From: Campylobacteraceae bacterium
GTDB lineage: Bacteria; Campylobacterota; Campylobacteria; Campylobacterales; Sulfurospirillaceae
Length of the DNA stretch: 5,989 nucleotides
Direction of reading: 5' to 3'
Assembly (NCBI GenBank): GCA_027011025.1
Contig: JALVAU010000429.1
Location: forward strand, 1-5,989
Shown piece after piece: positions 1 to 5,948 of the stretch. Numbering within the stretch: the first letter of the stretch is position 1; each line of letters begins with the position of its first letter. The position numbers and the translations under genes were made by a program. The notes under the pieces were generated by a model that did not search any database, was not told the DNA's origin, and saw only the letters and a program-made list of their open reading frames with translations.

Positions 1-44
1 ACTATAAGAGTTGCTAGAAAAAATCCGATTAAAAAATTTATCAT
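1..44 (-). CDS. hyfE: Start of a HyfE-like hydrogenase-4 membrane subunit (partial)
   Basis: An ATG at 44-42 directly follows the hyfC stop codon (TAGATG, no spacer) and opens a frame that runs off the left edge after 14 codons, reading MINFLIGFFLATLI. This is a hydrophobic start typical of a first membrane helix. A G-rich stretch (GGGGG) lies five bases before the ATG and could serve as a weak ribosome-binding site. In Hyf-type clusters the gene after the NuoH-like subunit is often hyfE, a small integral membrane subunit related in part to NuoK, so I infer HyfE from position. The 14 residues alone cannot prove the family; a HyfD or HyfF-like antiporter subunit is the alternative. Confidence 0.55.
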   Translation of the reverse strand, partial: MINFLIGFFLATLI

Positions 45-965
45 CTAAGCCCCCAACACATAAAATGTTATAAGTGATAAAAAGGAGAATACAATCGCTA
101 TACCAAGTAGATTTGGAACTTTAAAGAGTCTTAGTTTTGCCCCATTTACCTCCATCAAAGCAACAATCACGCAAACAAAAAACAGTTTTAAAATAAAGAC
201 TAAAATTGCCAATAACAGTGGTAAATTCAGACCAAACGGCATAAACAAAGATGCGAACATAGAGGCAAAAATGATAAATTTTATACTACTTGCAGCCTCT
301 ATGAGTGCCAAATAAAATCCACTGACATCTAGTATCATAGCTTCATGCACCATAGTTAGCTCAAGATGTGTTTCGGGATTGTCAACCGGAATTCTTCCAT
401 TTTCGGCAATGAGCAAGATAAAAAAACTGATACCTGCAAATATAAAACTCGCCATGTGCTCATAAGGAAAGTGATTTGCTAGATTGACTCCTGCTTGTCC
501 AACTCCCAAGCTATTTGCCATCATAGAGATACTAAAAACAGTGAGTATCATAGCGGGTTCTACGAGAGCTGATATAAAAGCTTCTCTGCTACTACCCAAG
601 CCTCCAAAACTGCTAGCGCTATCTAGTCCTAAAAGCATAAGAAAAAAGGTAGAAAGAGAGATAAGACCTGTAATAGTAAAAGCATCAACAAAACTCACAT
701 AATACTCCCCTTTTGCGATTGGCGGTAAAAAGAAGAGTGTCAGCAGAAGAGGAGAAAGCACTAAAAATGGGGCAATTTGGGTGATAGAGCTTGACTCTTT
801 TGAAAGCACTATCTCTTTTGAAAGTAGTTTTGAAAAATCCCTGTACCCTTGAAAAATTGAAACAGGTTTTTTATACAACAGATACATTTTGAGTATTTTT
901 ATAAAATTTGTTAATAGTGGAGCAAGCAAAATCAAAACCACAATAGTACTTATGTATAAAATCAT
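45..965 (-). CDS. hyfC: NuoH/HycD-family membrane subunit of a Hyf-type hydrogenase complex
   Basis: A 306-residue integral membrane protein of the complex I NuoH family, hydrogenase-4/formate hydrogenlyase branch (HyfC/HycD). In the family it anchors the peripheral hydrogenase arm to the membrane and helps link redox chemistry to ion movement. About eight hydrophobic helices are visible. The diagnostic segment is at residues 188-207: E188-N-G-R-I-P-V-D195, then PETH (H200), then E202 and the VHEA motif (H206, E207). An FGGLGSSREA loop at 120-129 and a charged MEVNGAKLRL segment near 271-280 also match the family. The length is normal. The ATG overlaps the upstream hyfB stop as ATGA, so translation is probably coupled; an AAGAG sits too close to the ATG to act as a normal ribosome-binding site. 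It is followed with no gap by the probable hyfE. NuoH of a true complex I is unlikely because of the PETHLELT-VHEA signature and the HyfB neighbour. Confidence 0.9.
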   Translation of the reverse strand: MILYISTIVVLILLAPLLTNFIKILKMYLLYKKPVSIFQGYRDFSKLLSKEIVLSKESSSITQIAPFLVLSPLLLTLFFLPPIAKGEYYVSFVDAFTITGLISLSTFFLMLLGLDSASSFGGLGSSREAFISALVEPAMILTVFSISMMANSLGVGQAGVNLANHFPYEHMASFIFAGISFFILLIAENGRIPVDNPETHLELTMVHEAMILDVSGFYLALIEAASSIKFIIFASMFASLFMPFGLNLPLLLAILVFILKLFFVCVIVALMEVNGAKLRLFKVPNLLGIAIVFSFLSLITFYVLGA

Positions 966-2842
966 CTCTTAGACCCCACAAGAAGTATCTTTACTGAGAT
1001 GATCATCATCACAGACTCTAGCGCCAATGTACTCCAGCTAAATTCATGAACAAAAATTCTATAGCTAAAAAGAACCGACAGAAGCATATTAAATATAATT
1101 GCCGAGTATTTTCTTTGCTCAAAGTGAGCTAGTCTATAGATATAGTAACTTATCTTATTTGTAAGCCTAACACCACTTCTATAAAGAGTTCTCTCGAACA
1201 GAGGCTCTACATGTACACTAAATTTTGCATCTACAAATTTACTTTTATGTCCTGTAATTATCTCTTTTTCAAAGTGTATATCAGGATCATACAGCCAAGT
1301 GAAAAATCTCCTTATAGGACCTGCAAAACCTGTTGCCGAATACTGTGTAATAGAACTTGTATTATAGCCACAAGCCCAAGTATGAAATACTCTTTTTTTG
1401 ATATTTAGCATTTTATAAAAAACATATAAGATGAAAGTTATAATCAACAATCCAGCCAATAAAATTAAAGGTGATACAACACCGCCATTATAAGCGATAG
1501 AGTGCAGACTCCATATATTTGGAAAAATTTTATCATAAATAGAAGTTTGGTTTAATCCATATATTACATTATCAAAAAGTTTTATATAAAAAGGGGTAAA
1601 TAGCATCAAAGAGATAACAACAAATCCCATCAAAACCATCCCGCTTTTCATCAAAAAATTCACTTCAGTAGCATGTTTTGCATTTTGGCTTCTATGAAGA
1701 CCTAAAAAAGTGATACCAAAAACTTTTACGAAACAGGCTATTGCTAAACCACTCGTAAGTGCCAGTGCAAAGACAGAAAATGGTATAGCTAATTTTAAGG
1801 AGATATTATCTATAACAGATGAGCTAAGCAGGGATTGAAATATCATCCATTCACTCAAAAAACCATTTGTCGGCGGGAGTGCAGATATACTAATAGAAGC
1901 TAAAAGAAAAGTAAAAGCAGTTATAGGCATAGACTTGATGAGTCCACCATATTTTTCCATATTTTTTGTTTTGGTTTCATGCAAAACACTACCAGCACCC
2001 ATAAAAAGTAGAGATTTGAAACTCATATGATTAAATGTGTGAAAAAGTGCTGCTATAAAAGCAAAAGAGCTTAAAGTCGCAAGGTGTAGGGACGAAAATA
2101 TCATTCCCATTCCAAAACCTATGAGAATAATACCGATATTTTCTATCGAATGGTTTGCTAGAAGTGCTTTGATATCATGTTCACTTAACGCATACAATAC
2201 ACCGACCAAAGATGATATAGCGCCTATTATTAACACTAAAACTCCCCACTCCAACTGCCAGACACCAAAAACATCAAACATAAATCTGAACAACCCGTAT
2301 ATAGCAACTTTAAGCATAACTCCACTCATCAAAGCAGAGACAGGACTTGGAGCTGCAGGATGTGCATAAGGAAGCCATACATGTAGAGGTACTGCCCCTG
2401 CTTTACTTAGAAGTGCAAAAACTACAAAAAAGAAGAGAAGTGTAGGGTATGCAAAATGAGAAACTATACTTTTCATCTGTATAAAATTCAACTCTAAATT
2501 TCCGTTTGTTGCTATTAGAAAGAAAAGGAGTAAAAAAACAAAGCCAAAGTGTGTCATAAAAAAGTAAAATCTAGCAGCTCTTATCGTAGATTTTCCCTCA
2601 ATCTGTGTCAATATCAACTGCCAAGAAGTCAAACTCATAAGCTCCCAAAAAAGTAGAAAAACCAGTGCATTTGCTGATATAACTACCCCTATCATAGAGA
2701 GAATAAATGCAAAATAGTGTATCAAATAGTAAAATTTTCTCTTGATATGACTTAGGTATCCAAATGAGTAAAAAAGATTTGGCACGACACCAAGTATTAT
2801 TAAAAAAATAAAAAGATTTGATAAATTATCAAATAAAAACAT
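962..2842 (-). CDS. hyfB: HyfB/HycC-like antiporter-type membrane subunit, short N-terminus
   Basis: A 626-residue polytopic protein of the NuoL/M/N and Mrp antiporter family (Proton_antipo_M domain), hydrogenase-4 subunit B type, expected to move protons or Na+ as part of the hydrogenase membrane arm. About 14 hydrophobic stretches are visible. Family residues present are a membrane Glu (E67 in FWELMSLTSW), K147 before the VPLHVWLP loop, K178 in GVMLKVAIYG, K225 in the HDIKALLANHSIENIG segment, H268 and H272 in FHTFNHMSFK, and ALPPTNGFLSEW near 321-332. A late WACGY (C491) plus a GPIRRFF-WLYDPDIHF block is typical of HyfB/HycC. Compared with E. coli NuoM (E144, K234, K265, from memory) the N-terminus is about 77-87 residues shorter, equal to two missing helices. 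An in-frame TAG five codons before the ATG rules out a longer start. AGGA lies 10 bases before the ATG. It is the first hyf gene here; no hyfA precedes it. Confidence 0.88.
   Translation of the reverse strand: MFLFDNLSNLFIFLIILGVVPNLFYSFGYLSHIKRKFYYLIHYFAFILSMIGVVISANALVFLLFWELMSLTSWQLILTQIEGKSTIRAARFYFFMTHFGFVFLLLFFLIATNGNLELNFIQMKSIVSHFAYPTLLFFFVVFALLSKAGAVPLHVWLPYAHPAAPSPVSALMSGVMLKVAIYGLFRFMFDVFGVWQLEWGVLVLIIGAISSLVGVLYALSEHDIKALLANHSIENIGIILIGFGMGMIFSSLHLATLSSFAFIAALFHTFNHMSFKSLLFMGAGSVLHETKTKNMEKYGGLIKSMPITAFTFLLASISISALPPTNGFLSEWMIFQSLLSSSVIDNISLKLAIPFSVFALALTSGLAIACFVKVFGITFLGLHRSQNAKHATEVNFLMKSGMVLMGFVVISLMLFTPFYIKLFDNVIYGLNQTSIYDKIFPNIWSLHSIAYNGGVVSPLILLAGLLIITFILYVFYKMLNIKKRVFHTWACGYNTSSITQYSATGFAGPIRRFFTWLYDPDIHFEKEIITGHKSKFVDAKFSVHVEPLFERTLYRSGVRLTNKISYYIYRLAHFEQRKYSAIIFNMLLSVLFSYRIFVHEFSWSTLALESVMMIISVKILLVGSKR
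2816..2834. promoter_or_regulatory. Perfect 19-base dyad over hyfB codons 3-9
   Basis: ATTTGATAAATTATCAAAT is a perfect inverted repeat with 9-base arms around one central base. It contains TTGAT and ATCAA half-sites like those of FNR/CRP-family regulators, but they are separated by five bases rather than the usual four. It starts a few bases inside the hyfB coding sequence. It could be an operator downstream of the promoter, or an RNA hairpin (7-base stem, 5-base loop) just after the start codon. It may also be chance in AT-rich DNA. The sequence is certain; the function is a guess. Confidence 0.3.
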
Positions 2843-2852
2843 TATTGTAATA

Positions 2853-2864
2853 TCCTAAAAAGGA
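2853..2864 (-). promoter_or_regulatory. hyfB ribosome-binding site with facing anti-Shine-Dalgarno
   Basis: On the minus strand AGGA (2856-2853) is the only ribosome-binding candidate for hyfB, 10 bases before its ATG, a rather long spacing. Just upstream is TCCT (2864-2861), part of CCTCCTTTTT, a close copy of the 16S rRNA 3' end. TCCT-TTTT-AGGA can fold into a 4-base-pair hairpin that would hide the site. The stem is short and has no extension, so its effect on translation is speculative. Confidence 0.3.
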
Positions 2865-2873
2865 GGCTGTTTT

Positions 2874-2900
2874 ATGAGTCTCAAAAATTATTTTATATAG
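2874..2900 (+). other. Plus-strand 8-codon ORF with a perfect Shine-Dalgarno
   Basis: AGGAGG at 2861-2866 is followed after 7 bases by ATG and eight sense codons (MSLKNYFI), then TAG. This is the strongest Shine-Dalgarno arrangement I see in the window, yet it lies on the strand opposite to all other genes. The stop codon overlaps the left arm of the 2896-2921 inverted repeat, so ORF and hairpin form a leader-peptide-like layout. A weak promoter candidate is TTGATA (2818-2823) with TATTGT (2843-2848), spaced 19 bases. No plus-strand gene follows, so it may be a tiny peptide, a gene remnant or chance. Confidence 0.15.
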
Positions 2901-2921
2901 GGTACCTCTAACAACCCTATA
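2896..2921. promoter_or_regulatory. 8-bp inverted repeat TATAGGGT / ACCCTATA in hyfB leader
   Basis: Arms at 2896-2903 and 2914-2921 are perfectly complementary around a 10-base loop. On the minus strand the loop reads TGTTAGAGGT. With three G-C pairs per arm it is the most stable hairpin in the gap. No U-tract follows directly on the minus strand (TATAAAATAATTTTT), so a classic terminator is doubtful. It could be an operator, a 5' leader element of the hyf transcript or a dispersed intergenic repeat. A TATAAAAT stretch just downstream could act as a -10 box for hyfB. Confidence 0.4.
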
Positions 2922-2924
2922 GTG

Positions 2925-2950
2925 AAAATATACCTTAGAAAGTATATTTT
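2925..2950. terminator. 9-bp AT-rich inverted repeat after fabH, possible terminator
   Basis: AAAATATAC (2925-2933) and GTATATTTT (2942-2950) are perfectly complementary around an 8-base loop. The repeat lies 20 bases beyond the fabH stop codon, where the housekeeping operon would end. The right arm ends in TTTT on either strand, so it could work in both directions, but there is only one G-C pair and no U-run outside the stem. It is therefore a weak terminator candidate at best. Read-through into hyfB remains possible because all genes share the strand. Confidence 0.3.
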
Positions 2951-2970
2951 ATAGCAAAATGGTTAAAAAT

Positions 2971-3963
2971 TTAATTTCCACCAAATCTAACAAGTGCGCT
3001 AGCCCAAGTAAAGCCACCGCCAAAGGTATCAAGGAGCATTAAATCCCCACTTTTTAATCGTCCATCTTCATAAGCATCATTTATCGCCATAGGTATTGAC
3101 GCAGCAGAGGTGTTGCCGTATTTTTCAACAGTAAAAACTGTCTTTTCTTTTGGAAATTTTAGTTTATTTCTTACTGCCTCTATGATTCTTAGATTTGCCT
3201 GGTGAGGTATAAAGAGATCTATATCCTCGGGTTCTATATCATTTGTTCTTAAAATATCAACAACATCTTTAGTAAGTGTTCTTACAGCTACCTTAAAAAC
3301 TTCATTTCCAGCCATCTTGATATATTGCAAGCCTTCGTTCATCATTTCAGTCGAGCATGGGTATTTTGAACCACAACCCGGAGTTATGAGCAGATCAGAA
3401 TATTTACCATCAGCACTAGCATGCACATCTAAAATAGCTCTGTTTTTATCATCCGTCGCACTAATAATAGCAGCACCCGCACCATCTCCAAAGAGAATGC
3501 AAGTACCTCTATCACTATAATCAACCAAGGAGCTAATTTTCTCTGCTCCTACGAGCAAGATATTTTTCTTTGCACCTGATTCAATAAAAGCCTTTGCTAA
3601 AGAGAGCATATAGACAAAACCGCTACAAGCTGCGCTTAGATCAAATGCCATAACATCTCTTATGCCAATTTTATCGCTGATTAAACAAGCAGTTGAGGGC
3701 ATACAGAGGTGATCAGGCGAGAGCGTAGCACAAATCACTAAATCTATATCACTCTTATCTATACCAGCTCTTTGTATGGCTTTATTGGCTGCCAATGCAC
3801 CCATATCGCTTGTAGTTTGCTCTGTTGCTGCAATTCTTCGATTTTTAATACCCGTACGCTGCACTATCCATTCATCGCTCGTATCAACAATTTTTTCAAA
3901 GTCTTTATTTGTCATTATTTTTTCTGGCACATAAGAGCCGATGGATTTTAGAGATGCGTACAT
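2971..3963 (-). CDS. fabH: Beta-ketoacyl-ACP synthase III (KAS III)
   Basis: A 330-residue cytosolic thiolase-fold enzyme that condenses acetyl-CoA (or another short acyl-CoA) with malonyl-ACP to begin type II fatty acid synthesis. The catalytic triad is visible: C113 in DLSAACSG, H254 in FIPHQANLR and N284 in EKYGNTSAAS. Also present are the N-terminal TSDEWIVQRTGI segment (CoA-binding region), GDGAGA, and the closing DTFGGGFTWAS. The start is set at ATG 3963, giving MYASLKSIG as in Helicobacter and Campylobacter homologues, with AGGA five bases upstream. A longer frame from 4008 would add 15 non-conserved residues and overlap plsX. It lies 22 bases after plsX, the usual lipid-synthesis pairing, and a 128-base gap separates it from the hyf genes. 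All key residues are intact. Confidence 0.97.
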   Translation of the reverse strand: MYASLKSIGSYVPEKIMTNKDFEKIVDTSDEWIVQRTGIKNRRIAATEQTTSDMGALAANKAIQRAGIDKSDIDLVICATLSPDHLCMPSTACLISDKIGIRDVMAFDLSAACSGFVYMLSLAKAFIESGAKKNILLVGAEKISSLVDYSDRGTCILFGDGAGAAIISATDDKNRAILDVHASADGKYSDLLITPGCGSKYPCSTEMMNEGLQYIKMAGNEVFKVAVRTLTKDVVDILRTNDIEPEDIDLFIPHQANLRIIEAVRNKLKFPKEKTVFTVEKYGNTSAASIPMAINDAYEDGRLKSGDLMLLDTFGGGFTWASALVRFGGN

Positions 3964-3968
3964 GTATA

Positions 3969-3972
3969 TCCT
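3969..3972 (-). promoter_or_regulatory. fabH ribosome-binding site that decides its start
   Basis: AAAAAGGA on the minus strand ends 5 bases before the ATG at 3963. It lies inside the longer reading frame that begins at 4008, which supports the internal ATG as the true fabH start. Confidence 0.75.
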
Positions 3973-3985
3973 TTTTGAAGAATTT

Positions 3986-4978
3986 TTAAACTTCTTGTAG
4001 TTTAGCAATCCTCTCTTCTATATCTTCATTGATATTAGAGTTAGAGAAGCTTATGGCTTGAAAAACAGCATTTTTTATAGCTTTTGCATTACTTTTACCG
4101 TGTGCAACAATGGCACATCCATTGATGCCTATCAGGGGTGCTCCACCATACTCTGCATAATCAACTTGTTTTTTAAGTATTTTAAATACTTTTCTCATCA
4201 AGATAGAGCCTGCTATGGCAATTGGAGATTTTCTTATATTTTTTTTGATAATTTTTGTTATAGATTCTGCAACACCTTCACTTGTTTTTAAAAGTATGTT
4301 GCCGACAAACCCATCACAAACAATCACATCAGTCGAACCGTCAAATATATTATTACCCTCAACATAACCTATAAAACTACTATTCGTACTTAGAATCTTG
4401 TAAACTTCTTTGGTTATATCGTTACCCTTGCTCTTCTCTTCACCATTTGATAAAAGACCAACACGAGGATTTTGCCTCTCTAGGACATCTCTCACATAAG
4501 CTTCACCCATTATGGCAAATTGAGCTAAATGTTCACTTTTACAATCAACATTTGCACCAACATCAAGAACAAAACTTGGTCTCTGCGTTGAAGTCGGCAT
4601 AATAGTAGCGATAGCAGGTCTCAAAACACCTTTGAGCCTTCCTATACGAAGTGTTGCTAAACTCATAGTAGCCCCACTATGACCCGGAGAAACTACAGCA
4701 TCAGCCTTTCCTTCTTTGACTAACATTACAGCCTTGTATATAGAAGTCTCTTTCTTTTTGAGTGCATCTGTTGCGCTATGACTCATACTTAGCACTTCAT
4801 CTGCTTGAACAAAGGTAATTTTATCTAAAAATTGAGGTGGAACAAAATTTTTAATTTGCTCAATATCTCCAACCAATATAGGATGAAAATCTTTTTCCCT
4901 AAAGGCCTTTATAACACCTTCAATAACGGGTTCGGGACCTAAATCCCCACCCATTACATCAATGGCAATATTTAACAT
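3986..4978 (-). CDS. plsX: Phosphate acyltransferase PlsX
   Basis: A 330-residue peripheral membrane enzyme that turns acyl-ACP and orthophosphate into acyl-phosphate, the donor used by PlsY for the first acylation of glycerol-3-phosphate. Family blocks are present in order: [13 protein letters not shown] (5-17), [12 protein letters not shown] (65-76), [13 protein letters not shown] (93-105), [11 protein letters not shown] (137-147), [13 protein letters not shown] (174-186), YVEGNNIF (205-212), [12 protein letters not shown] (220-231) and [20 protein letters not shown] (277-296). The length is normal for the family. Its ATG directly abuts the rpmF stop codon (TAAATG). The bases before it (GAATATAAAAACTAA) hold no Shine-Dalgarno, so it is probably translated by ribosomes that finish rpmF. 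fabH follows 22 bases on, so products for chain initiation and for phospholipid entry are made together. Confidence 0.97.
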   Translation of the reverse strand: MLNIAIDVMGGDLGPEPVIEGVIKAFREKDFHPILVGDIEQIKNFVPPQFLDKITFVQADEVLSMSHSATDALKKKETSIYKAVMLVKEGKADAVVSPGHSGATMSLATLRIGRLKGVLRPAIATIMPTSTQRPSFVLDVGANVDCKSEHLAQFAIMGEAYVRDVLERQNPRVGLLSNGEEKSKGNDITKEVYKILSTNSSFIGYVEGNNIFDGSTDVIVCDGFVGNILLKTSEGVAESITKIIKKNIRKSPIAIAGSILMRKVFKILKKQVDYAEYGGAPLIGINGCAIVAHGKSNAKAIKNAVFQAISFSNSNINEDIEERIAKLQEV

Positions 4979-5131
4979 TTAGTTTTTATATTCGCCTGTT
5001 GTTTTATTGATTCTATGTGGCATTTTCCATGTGCCATCACTATCTTTAACCGGCATTGCCAATGTTACCTTGTAGTGTGTTCTTCTTTTTGCCGCTCTTG
5101 TTTTACTGACCCTTCTCTTTGGTACTGCCAT
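4979..5131 (-). CDS. rpmF: 50S ribosomal protein L32
   Basis: A 50-residue basic protein of the large ribosomal subunit, beginning [17 protein letters not shown] and continuing THYKV, then MPHR at 37-40. It matches the bL32 family and is close to the Campylobacter and Helicobacter forms. It contains no cysteine, so it is of the zinc-free type. AGGAG (5143-5139) stands 7 bases before the ATG. It lies 17 bases after the DUF177 gene and abuts plsX. The yceD-rpmF-plsX-fabH order is widespread in bacteria and suggests coordination of ribosome production with lipid synthesis. Confidence 0.97.
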   Translation of the reverse strand: MAVPKRRVSKTRAAKRRTHYKVTLAMPVKDSDGTWKMPHRINKTTGEYKN

Positions 5132-5148
5132 TATAATTCTCCTAAAAT

Positions 5149-5496
5149 TTATTTATTGCAACTACTACAATATAGATAATCGCATTTGAATGACTCTAAT
5201 TCACTTTGTAAAATTGTATCAAAATCTATAAAATCATCAAAAAACTCTATCAAATTGATATATTTGTCATCATCATAGAGACCACTATTTGCATATATCT
5301 CTATATTTTGTTTTATACTTTTTGTAAATTCATCACCACATCTATCACAAAGGTGAGGAAAACTCCCCTCTATGACACCTGTACACTTTACTAAATTTTT
5401 ATTAATTTTTTGAGCAATCCCAAAAAAATCAATATCCTCTTTTTTAACTTCAAAACTGATCCCGTCATACGGAACCTTTTTGAACTCTATTTTCAT
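5149..5496 (-). CDS. DUF177 (YceD-family) protein with paired cysteines
   Basis: A 115-residue acidic protein immediately before rpmF, the usual place of DUF177/YceD genes. YceD-family proteins are linked to 23S rRNA maturation in bacteria and plants; that role here is inferred from family and position. Cysteine pairs at C50-DR-C53 (after SFPHL) and C110-SS-C113 at the extreme C-terminus could form a zinc site, and C38 and C105 are extra. The family is usually longer (about 170 residues in E. coli), so this is a compact form, as expected in Campylobacterota. The start ATG is the only in-frame Met; a TAG lies six codons upstream. The 23-base gap after ndk holds no Shine-Dalgarno but has a TATAAT nine bases before the ATG, so it may also be made from a nearly leaderless transcript. 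Confidence 0.8.
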   Translation of the reverse strand: MKIEFKKVPYDGISFEVKKEDIDFFGIAQKINKNLVKCTGVIEGSFPHLCDRCGDEFTKSIKQNIEIYANSGLYDDDKYINLIEFFDDFIDFDTILQSELESFKCDYLYCSSCNK

Positions 5497-5505
5497 AATA
5501 ATAAT

Positions 5506-5511
5506 ATTATA
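5506..5511 (-). promoter_or_regulatory. TATAAT -10-like box just before the DUF177 gene
   Basis: A perfect TATAAT on the minus strand ends 9 bases before the DUF177 ATG, inside the 23-base ndk-DUF177 gap. Initiation 6-8 bases downstream would give a leader of about 1-3 bases. No good -35 box is seen (AGAGAA at 17-base spacing), though Campylobacterota promoters often lack one. The gap is almost pure A/T, so a chance match is quite possible. Confidence 0.3.
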
Positions 5512-5519
5512 CTATAATT

Positions 5520-5933
5520 TTATAGTACTTCTCTTCCGGCAAAAAAGAAATTTATCTCTATATTTGCATTTTCCAAACTATCGCTACCATGCACTGCATT
5601 TGCATCGATACTATCAGCAAAATCTGCTCTTATAGTTCCTGCTTCTGCTTCTTTTGGATTTGTAGCACCCATAAGTTCTCTGTTTTTTGCTACTGCATTT
5701 TCACCTTCGAGCACCATAACTACCACAGGACCGCTTGTCATAAACTCAACCAATTCACCAAAAAAAGGTCTTTGCGCATGCACCTCATAAAATTTTCCTG
5801 CATCACTAGTACTCAACTGTATCTTCTTCATTGCTGCGATTCTAAGTCCGTTTGACTCAAATCTATCAACTATCTTTCCTATAACATTTTTTGCCACTGC
5901 ATCTGGTTTTATTATTGATAATGTTCTTTCCAA
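5520..5933 (-). CDS. ndk: Nucleoside diphosphate kinase (TTG start)
   Basis: A 137-residue cytosolic enzyme that moves the gamma-phosphate of ATP onto other nucleoside diphosphates by a ping-pong mechanism through a phosphohistidine. The active-site His is H115 in the signature N112-A-V-H-G-S-D-S119. Also visible are K9 in SIIKPDA, R55-P-F-F, R85 in KNRELMGAT and R102 in GTIRADFA, all expected nucleotide-binding positions. The length and ends match Helicobacter NDK. The start codon is TTG (5933-5931): AGGAG stands 6 bases upstream, an in-frame TAG lies four codons before it and no ATG or GTG is available. It heads the visible housekeeping operon, 23 bases before the DUF177 gene. Confidence 0.97.
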   Translation of the reverse strand: MERTLSIIKPDAVAKNVIGKIVDRFESNGLRIAAMKKIQLSTSDAGKFYEVHAQRPFFGELVEFMTSGPVVVMVLEGENAVAKNRELMGATNPKEAEAGTIRADFADSIDANAVHGSDSLENANIEINFFFAGREVL

Positions 5934-5939
5934 TATTTT

Positions 5940-5944
5940 CTCCT
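5940..5944 (-). promoter_or_regulatory. ndk ribosome-binding site supporting the TTG start
   Basis: AGGAG on the minus strand, 6 bases before TTG at 5933-5931. It fixes the non-ATG start, since the frame is closed by TAG four codons upstream of the TTG. Confidence 0.8.
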
Positions 5945-5948
5945 AAAT

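Noticed and set aside
484..702. Plus-strand open frame opposite hyfC
   Set aside because: It lies wholly inside a well-supported gene, shows no family features and has no ribosome-binding site; the same applies to the plus-strand frames at 1211-1408, 2121-2369, 3317-3520, 4058-4291 and 5589-5855.
2818..2832. Canonical FNR box
   Set aside because: The half-sites are five bases apart instead of four, so it is kept only as an FNR-like dyad of unknown role.
2880..2921. PreQ1-type riboswitch, because of a short stem followed by an A-rich tail
   Set aside because: The loop does not match the conserved motif, no convincing pseudoknot partner is in the tail, and the downstream genes are unrelated to queuosine.
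2843..2970. Sigma-54 promoter for hyfB, as in E. coli formate hydrogenlyase operons
   Set aside because: No GG-N10-GC pattern is present on the minus strand of this gap.
3964..4008. Longer fabH reading frame starting at 4008
   Set aside because: It adds 15 residues not seen in FabH proteins, overlaps plsX by 23 bases, and a good AGGA lies before the ATG at 3963.
5501..5510. ATAATATTAT 10-base palindrome before the DUF177 gene
   Set aside because: Short and pure A/T in an A/T-rich gap; expected by chance and has no G-C pair to make a useful hairpin.
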